This document shows, in pieces, positions 60,536 through 64,000 of a DNA stretch of 64,000 nt. The position numbers and the translations under genes were made by a program. Numbering within the stretch: the first letter of the stretch is position 1; every line of letters starts with the position of its first letter. This stretch comes from CAYPEL01 sp036479985 (GTDB lineage: Bacteria > Pseudomonadota > Gammaproteobacteria > DSM-19610): contig CBDDAF010000003.1 of NCBI GenBank assembly GCA_965224815.1, forward strand, positions 1,364,001-1,428,000. The letters run 5' to 3'. Below the pieces are notes generated by a model. The model did not search any database. It worked only from the letters and a program-made list of their open reading frames with translations, and had not been told where the DNA came from.

Positions 60536-61294
60536 ATGACAACACCAAAACTGGTCGCCCACCGTGGTTACATGCAGCATTTCCCAGAAAACTCTCTGCG
60601 CGGTTTACAAGCCGCCCTGGAATCCGGTGCCTGCTATATCGAATTCGATGTACAAATGAATGCCGACCAGGATTTTATTGTCATTCATGATGATAGCTTT
60701 TCACGCACGGCTGGTCTGAAACAATCCGTTTTCGCTGCAAGCACTGCAACCTGCCTGGCGATCAGTGTTCATGAACCCAACCGGTTTGGTAAACAGTTTC
60801 ATCCCGAACCTGTTTCGCTCCTGACTGACATACTTGAACTTACAAAACAATTTCCACAGACAACCATTCTGGTGGAAATCAAGGAAGAGAGCTTGCAACA
60901 CTGGGGGCTGAAACTGGTGATGGATAAACTGCTGCGACAGCTAAAAGAACATGCTAATCAATGCATGGTCATCTCCTTTGATGCTAGTGCCATTGAATAC
61001 ACCAAACAACACAGCGATCTGGCAACCGGTTGGGTGTTACACAAATATGACCAGGCCCACTATCGCCGCGCCAAACAACTAAAAGCCGATATCTTGATGT
61101 GCAACTACAAAAAACTCCCGCGAAGCAAAGCACCCTGGACTGAATTCAAACGTTGGATGCTCTATGACATCATTGATCCTGAACTGGCGATCCATTATGG
61201 CGAACTGGGTGTCGAATTAATCGAAACGGCCGATATAGATGGCATGCTGAAAAATCCGACCTTAAAGAAAATGGCCTGCACGCATGGAATATGA
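60536..61294 (+). CDS. glycerophosphodiester phosphodiesterase
   Basis: 252 residues from the ATG at 60536, two bases after the kinase stop. The GDPD signature is complete: LVAHRGYMQHFPENSLRGLQAALESGACYIEFDVQMNADQDFIVIHDD (His, Arg, Glu-Asn, Glu, Asp and second His), later TILVEIKEESLQHWG with the metal Glu. There is no signal peptide, so it acts in the cytoplasm, releasing sn-glycerol 3-phosphate and an alcohol from phospholipid head-group diesters. Its product is the substrate of the dehydrogenase encoded downstream, whose start overlaps by 11 bases. Confidence 0.9.
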   Translation: MTTPKLVAHRGYMQHFPENSLRGLQAALESGACYIEFDVQMNADQDFIVIHDDSFSRTAGLKQSVFAASTATCLAISVHEPNRFGKQFHPEPVSLLTDILELTKQFPQTTILVEIKEESLQHWGLKLVMDKLLRQLKEHANQCMVISFDASAIEYTKQHSDLATGWVLHKYDQAHYRRAKQLKADILMCNYKKLPRSKAPWTEFKRWMLYDIIDPELAIHYGELGVELIETADIDGMLKNPTLKKMACTHGI

Positions 61295-62447
61295 TGTTGT
61301 TGTAATCGGCTCAGGTATTCAGGGCGCTGCTGTTGCACAAGCAGCTAGTGCTGCCGGGTATAAAACGTTGGTTCTGGAACAGTATGGTGAACCCGCCCTT
61401 TGCACCTCCAGCCGCTCGTCAAAACTGATACACGGTGGATTAAGATATCTGGAAAGCGCTCAGTTTGGGCTGGTCAAGGAATGCCTGGTAGAACGCGCCC
61501 GTCTACTAAGCAACGCGTCACACCTGGTGCGGTTGGTACCTTTTCATATCCCGGTTTACAAAGAAACCAAACGCCGCCCCTGGAAAATAACTGCCGGCTT
61601 GATGCTCTATTCACTGCTAAGCCGCAAACCGTTTCACCGCATCCCCAAAAATCAATGGCAACAGCTTGATGGTTTAAAAACTGAAGGGCTTGATGCTGTC
61701 TTCAGTTACTACGATGCACAAACTGATGACGCCAAGTTAACCCGATCAGTACTGGCATCCGCACAATCCCTCGGCGCAGAAATTCTGTTTAATGCGCGAT
61801 TTGAATCCTGCCAGATACAAACAAAGAGTTGCACCGTAGATTATTCGCTAAATGATCAACAGGCCTCAATCAAAACCCGTTGCCTGGTTAATGCCACCGG
61901 CCCCTGGGTTGATCAAATTGCAAAACGTATTACTCCAGACATACCACAGCCCAACGTCGAACTGGTACAAGGCACACATATTGAAATTCCCGGCCAGGTT
62001 AAACGCGGCATGTATTACCTTGAAGCACCACAGGATCAACGCGCCGTCTTTGTCATGCCATGGAAAAACCATCTACTCATTGGCACAACAGAAGCGGACT
62101 ATCAAGGCGACCCTGCCAAAGTGAAACCACTAGACACTGAGATTGAATATTTACTATCTGTCTACAACCACTATTTCAATAAAACACTACACCCTAAAGA
62201 TGTAATAAATTCATTTGCAGGTTTACGCGTATTACCAGGCGGCGACGGCAAAGCATTTTCACGCCCACGCGATACGTTAATAATCACTGACAATGAAGAC
62301 CAACCGCACGTACTTTCCCTCTATGGCGGAAAACTCACTGCACAACGCGCGACGGCTGAAGATGTGATGAAAAAACTGCAAAAGACATTACCGGAACGTA
62401 AAGCGATTGCGGATACAAGAATCCTTAAACTACCAGAAGCTGGTTAA
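61284..62447 (+). CDS. FAD-dependent glycerol-3-phosphate dehydrogenase-like oxidoreductase
   Basis: 387 residues. The N-terminal FAD fold is VVVIGSGIQGAAVAQAASAAGYKTLVLEQ (5-33), followed by the GlpD/GlpA hallmark TSSRSSKLIHGGLRYLE (~43-59), CLVNATGPWVDQIA (~192-205) and the C-terminal FAGLRVLPGGDG...LSLYGGKLTAQRATAEDVM. It oxidises glycerol 3-phosphate to dihydroxyacetone phosphate and passes electrons to quinone. It lacks the ~100-residue C-terminal cap of full GlpD. It completes a kinase-GDPD-dehydrogenase operon. A diverged partial copy lies at 63806-64000. Confidence 0.86.
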   Translation: MEYDVVVIGSGIQGAAVAQAASAAGYKTLVLEQYGEPALCTSSRSSKLIHGGLRYLESAQFGLVKECLVERARLLSNASHLVRLVPFHIPVYKETKRRPWKITAGLMLYSLLSRKPFHRIPKNQWQQLDGLKTEGLDAVFSYYDAQTDDAKLTRSVLASAQSLGAEILFNARFESCQIQTKSCTVDYSLNDQQASIKTRCLVNATGPWVDQIAKRITPDIPQPNVELVQGTHIEIPGQVKRGMYYLEAPQDQRAVFVMPWKNHLLIGTTEADYQGDPAKVKPLDTEIEYLLSVYNHYFNKTLHPKDVINSFAGLRVLPGGDGKAFSRPRDTLIITDNEDQPHVLSLYGGKLTAQRATAEDVMKKLQKTLPERKAIADTRILKLPEAG

Positions 62448-62591
62448 TCACGGTCTGCCCTCTATTATTTCTATAGTGAACCGTGCAAATACTGTAGGAG
62501 CACTACCCTTAGGTACAAAAAACTCTCAACGCCCACAACACTTCTCAAAAACCGTTCCAGACTTTGTTGACTATTTCTGATGCTGACATAA

Positions 62592-63020
62592 TTATTGTTC
62601 AGTAACTGGACCGAGCGAATCAGTTAATTCCACAAGCTCCTTTGTGATATCGATTAATTCTTTAACTAATTGTGGTGATATTTCCAGGCACCCTTCATAT
62701 TCAGCAAGATTTCGTGCATTGTGACATTTATCGAGAATTCGCCATTTCACATCTTCCAGACCTACCGTCTGCTTTAAACACTGAAATACCAAATACCGAT
62801 TATCAGAACGATACCCATGCCAACGCATCGCCGCTAACGAAATTGCATGAGCCGCACCATAAACCAGAGTAAAACTACCCGCTACAGATAAGCCCTTTAC
62901 ATTTGCATCTTTCAAGCTTCGCTTAGCAGAAGCAATCATCCCGTCAAATTCTTTCTGATCTGGAGGCTCACGTTTAAGTTTTTTAATTTTTACTAAATTA
63001 TCTAATTTCTCTAATGTCAT
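62592..63020 (-). CDS. HEPN-domain toxin-like protein
   Basis: 142 residues, mostly helical. The conserved HEPN outline is visible: FDGMIASAKRSLKDAN (helix 1), FTLVYGAAHAISLAAMRWHGYRSDNRYLVFQCL (helices 2-3), and CHNARNLAEYEGCLEIS (helix 4, where the motif reads RNLAEY with Tyr in place of the usual His). Paired with an upstream nucleotidyltransferase gene overlapping by 23 bases, this is the typical HEPN/MNT toxin-antitoxin layout. HEPN proteins are often ribonucleases; the altered motif leaves activity open. Confidence 0.75.
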   Translation of the reverse strand: MTLEKLDNLVKIKKLKREPPDQKEFDGMIASAKRSLKDANVKGLSVAGSFTLVYGAAHAISLAAMRWHGYRSDNRYLVFQCLKQTVGLEDVKWRILDKCHNARNLAEYEGCLEISPQLVKELIDITKELVELTDSLGPVTEQ

Positions 63021-63597
63021 CTTCAGTTCCCTTGATCATTATTTTCGTCTGATCCATCACACGCGTAATAAAGCTGTTACCCTCTTTTAATTTTGCAATG
63101 AAGTCTTTCATTTCATAAATCGTTGGATTCATCGTTCGTTGCAATGACTCTTCTAATGGCATAAGCACCTCCATAACCAGGCTATAACTGAGCTCCTTGC
63201 CTACTAACATCAAATCAATATCACTGGACTTCGTTTCCGCCCCTTTAGAAATTGAACCATAAATAAATGCCAGCTCAATGCTTTTATCTAACGGAACAAG
63301 CTTTTGCTTAATTTCATCAGCAATACCAAAGGACTTCTTAACAATACTGATCAATTCGCTATAAACAGGATTACTTGCATTCGCCTGATAATGATTCTGG
63401 TTGCCTTCCCTGGTTGTCGAAACTAAACCGGCACCGACCAGGCGCACCAACTCACGGCTAACCGTACCGCGCCCCATCGCTGCCCAGCGCATAATTTCAT
63501 TGGTATAAAAACTCTTATCCGGTTTACCAAAAAGAAGCCCCAAAACCTTTTGCTGTGTCTTGGTAAATAATGCATCACCAATGGAAGTTACCTGCAT
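62998..63597 (-). CDS. winged-helix nucleotidyltransferase (MNT antitoxin-like)
   Basis: 199 residues. N-terminal winged helix (~10-70, KVLGLLFGKPDKSFYTNEIMRWAAMGRGTVSRELVRLVGAGLV), then a minimal nucleotidyltransferase with LAFIYGSISKGAETKSSDIDLMLVG (GS...DxD, ~110-134). In HEPN/MNT pairs the transferase neutralises the toxin by AMP addition to its active site, and the fused DNA-binding domain suggests self-regulation. This fits the two palindromes laid around the promoter immediately upstream (63614-63656). Confidence 0.85.
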   Translation of the reverse strand: MQVTSIGDALFTKTQQKVLGLLFGKPDKSFYTNEIMRWAAMGRGTVSRELVRLVGAGLVSTTREGNQNHYQANASNPVYSELISIVKKSFGIADEIKQKLVPLDKSIELAFIYGSISKGAETKSSDIDLMLVGKELSYSLVMEVLMPLEESLQRTMNPTIYEMKDFIAKLKEGNSFITRVMDQTKIMIKGTEDDIREIR

Positions 63598-63613
63598 AGT
63601 CGTTACTCATTCA

Positions 63614-63656
63614 TCCCCAATATGGGGACTATAATCCCCTATTTGGGGATTATCAA
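63614..63656 (-). promoter_or_regulatory. toxin-antitoxin promoter with two palindromic operators
   Basis: On the minus strand TTGATA (63656-63651), a 17-bp spacer and TATAGT (63633-63628) form the promoter. The spacer is exactly the palindrome ATCCCCAAATAGGGGAT (63650-63634), and a second palindrome, TCCCCATATTGGGGA (63628-63614), abuts the -10. Binding of the winged-helix antitoxin to both would block polymerase. Confidence 0.78.
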
Positions 63657-63805
63657 GCACTATTGCCAGTGGCTCAGCGGCTCCAGGGTAAAGTATTGTC
63701 CAACGCACCGCCTTTCACATCCGTTAACTATGGCACCTTGGTTTCCATCAATGACTGTTTCCCCATGCTAAATTATTAACATAGTTAATTAGGTAAACTG
63801 TCCCC

Positions 63806-64000
63806 GGAATTCGGGTCAGGTTAAACGTGGCATGTATTACCTTGAAGCACCACAAGATCAACGCGCCGTCTTTGTCATGCCCTGGAAAGATCACCTGCTC
63901 GTCGGCACAACAGAAGCGGACTATCAAGGCGACCCTGCCAAGGTGAAACCACTAAACAGCGAAATAGAATACTTACTATCTGTCTATAATCACTATTTTA
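63806..64000 (+). pseudogene. 5'-truncated second copy of the glycerol-3-phosphate dehydrogenase-like gene
   Basis: From about 63812 the sequence encodes GQVKRGMYYLEAPQDQRAVF and, after VMPWK, DHLLVGTTEADYQGDPAKVK, continuing to the window end. This equals residues ~236-300 of the gene at 61284-62447, with roughly nine bases in ten identical and mostly silent differences. The first ~235 codons are missing: upstream 150 bases are unrelated. It may continue beyond the window. A fragment left by duplication or by integration of the toxin-antitoxin module is the likely origin. Confidence 0.82.

Noticed and set aside
1..64000. CRISPR arrays
   Set aside because: No run of regularly spaced direct repeats was seen; the repeats present are palindromic and dispersed.

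Overview
The window is a chromosomal stretch of a sulfur-oxidising gammaproteobacterium. The sox genes (soxXYZAB), TusA and a YeeE/YedE-type sulfur transporter indicate thiosulfate/sulfur metabolism. The Tol-Pal cluster headed by ybgC, bamC next to dapA, the single-chain 1298-residue PurL and the GlrK/QseG/GlrR system all indicate Gammaproteobacteria. I cannot name the genus from the sequence alone.

Layout. 1-8.7 kb: the end of a CopZ-like metallochaperone gene, an SDR oxidoreductase, then a minus-strand run glyA-nrdR-ribD-(small membrane protein)-ribE-ribBA-ribH-nusB (riboflavin synthesis), preceded by a histone-deacetylase-like hydrolase. 8.9-10.5 kb: ettA. 11.0-24.0 kb: a minus-strand defence island of eight gene products apparently in one transcript. 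These are a type III restriction enzyme (res), a DinD protein, a frameshifted type III methyltransferase (mod), a three-gene ABC-3C conflict system, a RelE-UvrD fusion helicase and a small GIY-YIG protein. The island lies between two almost identical hairpin repeats. 24.0-32.7 kb: msrPQ, purL, an MBL hydrolase, bamC and dapA. 32.9-42.5 kb: a GalT-like HIT protein, gcvR and bcp (plus strand), a LysR regulator-unknown-perM operon, a DUF302-like periplasmic protein, a FadL-family porin, tusA and a BepA-like protease. 42.6-48.3 kb: soxXYZA-soxB, tRNA-Lys and the YeeE/YedE transporter. 48.4-55.1 kb: queC (frameshifted near its end), queE, cpoB, pal, tolB, tolA, tolR, tolQ and ybgC. 55.2-59.0 kb: glrK-qseG-glrR plus a sigma-54-type locus encoding a 24-residue protein. 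59.1-64 kb: a glycerol kinase-like/GDPD/glycerol-3-phosphate dehydrogenase operon, a HEPN/nucleotidyltransferase toxin-antitoxin pair and a truncated second copy of the dehydrogenase.

The most interesting find is at 55.2-55.6 kb, just downstream of glrR. Two TGTC-N10-GACA inverted repeats (the GlrR box known from enterobacterial glmY/glmZ), a full-consensus IHF box, a correctly spaced -24/-12 promoter, an AGGAGG Shine-Dalgarno, a 24-codon membrane-peptide ORF and an intrinsic terminator follow each other in order. This looks like a dedicated target of the adjacent two-component system. It is either an undescribed small protein or a GlmY-like RNA with a reading frame.

The window is also rich in palindromic repeats. 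One family has a conserved loop of about 52 nt but completely different, often perfect, 33-36 bp arms in every copy. A second, MITE-like family has GGAACCTCTGATTA ends and abuts stop codons, even supplying the stop of ribE. Two sequence-level defects, in mod (C4 tract) and queC (GC repeat), are worth testing as phase variation, real decay or assembly error.
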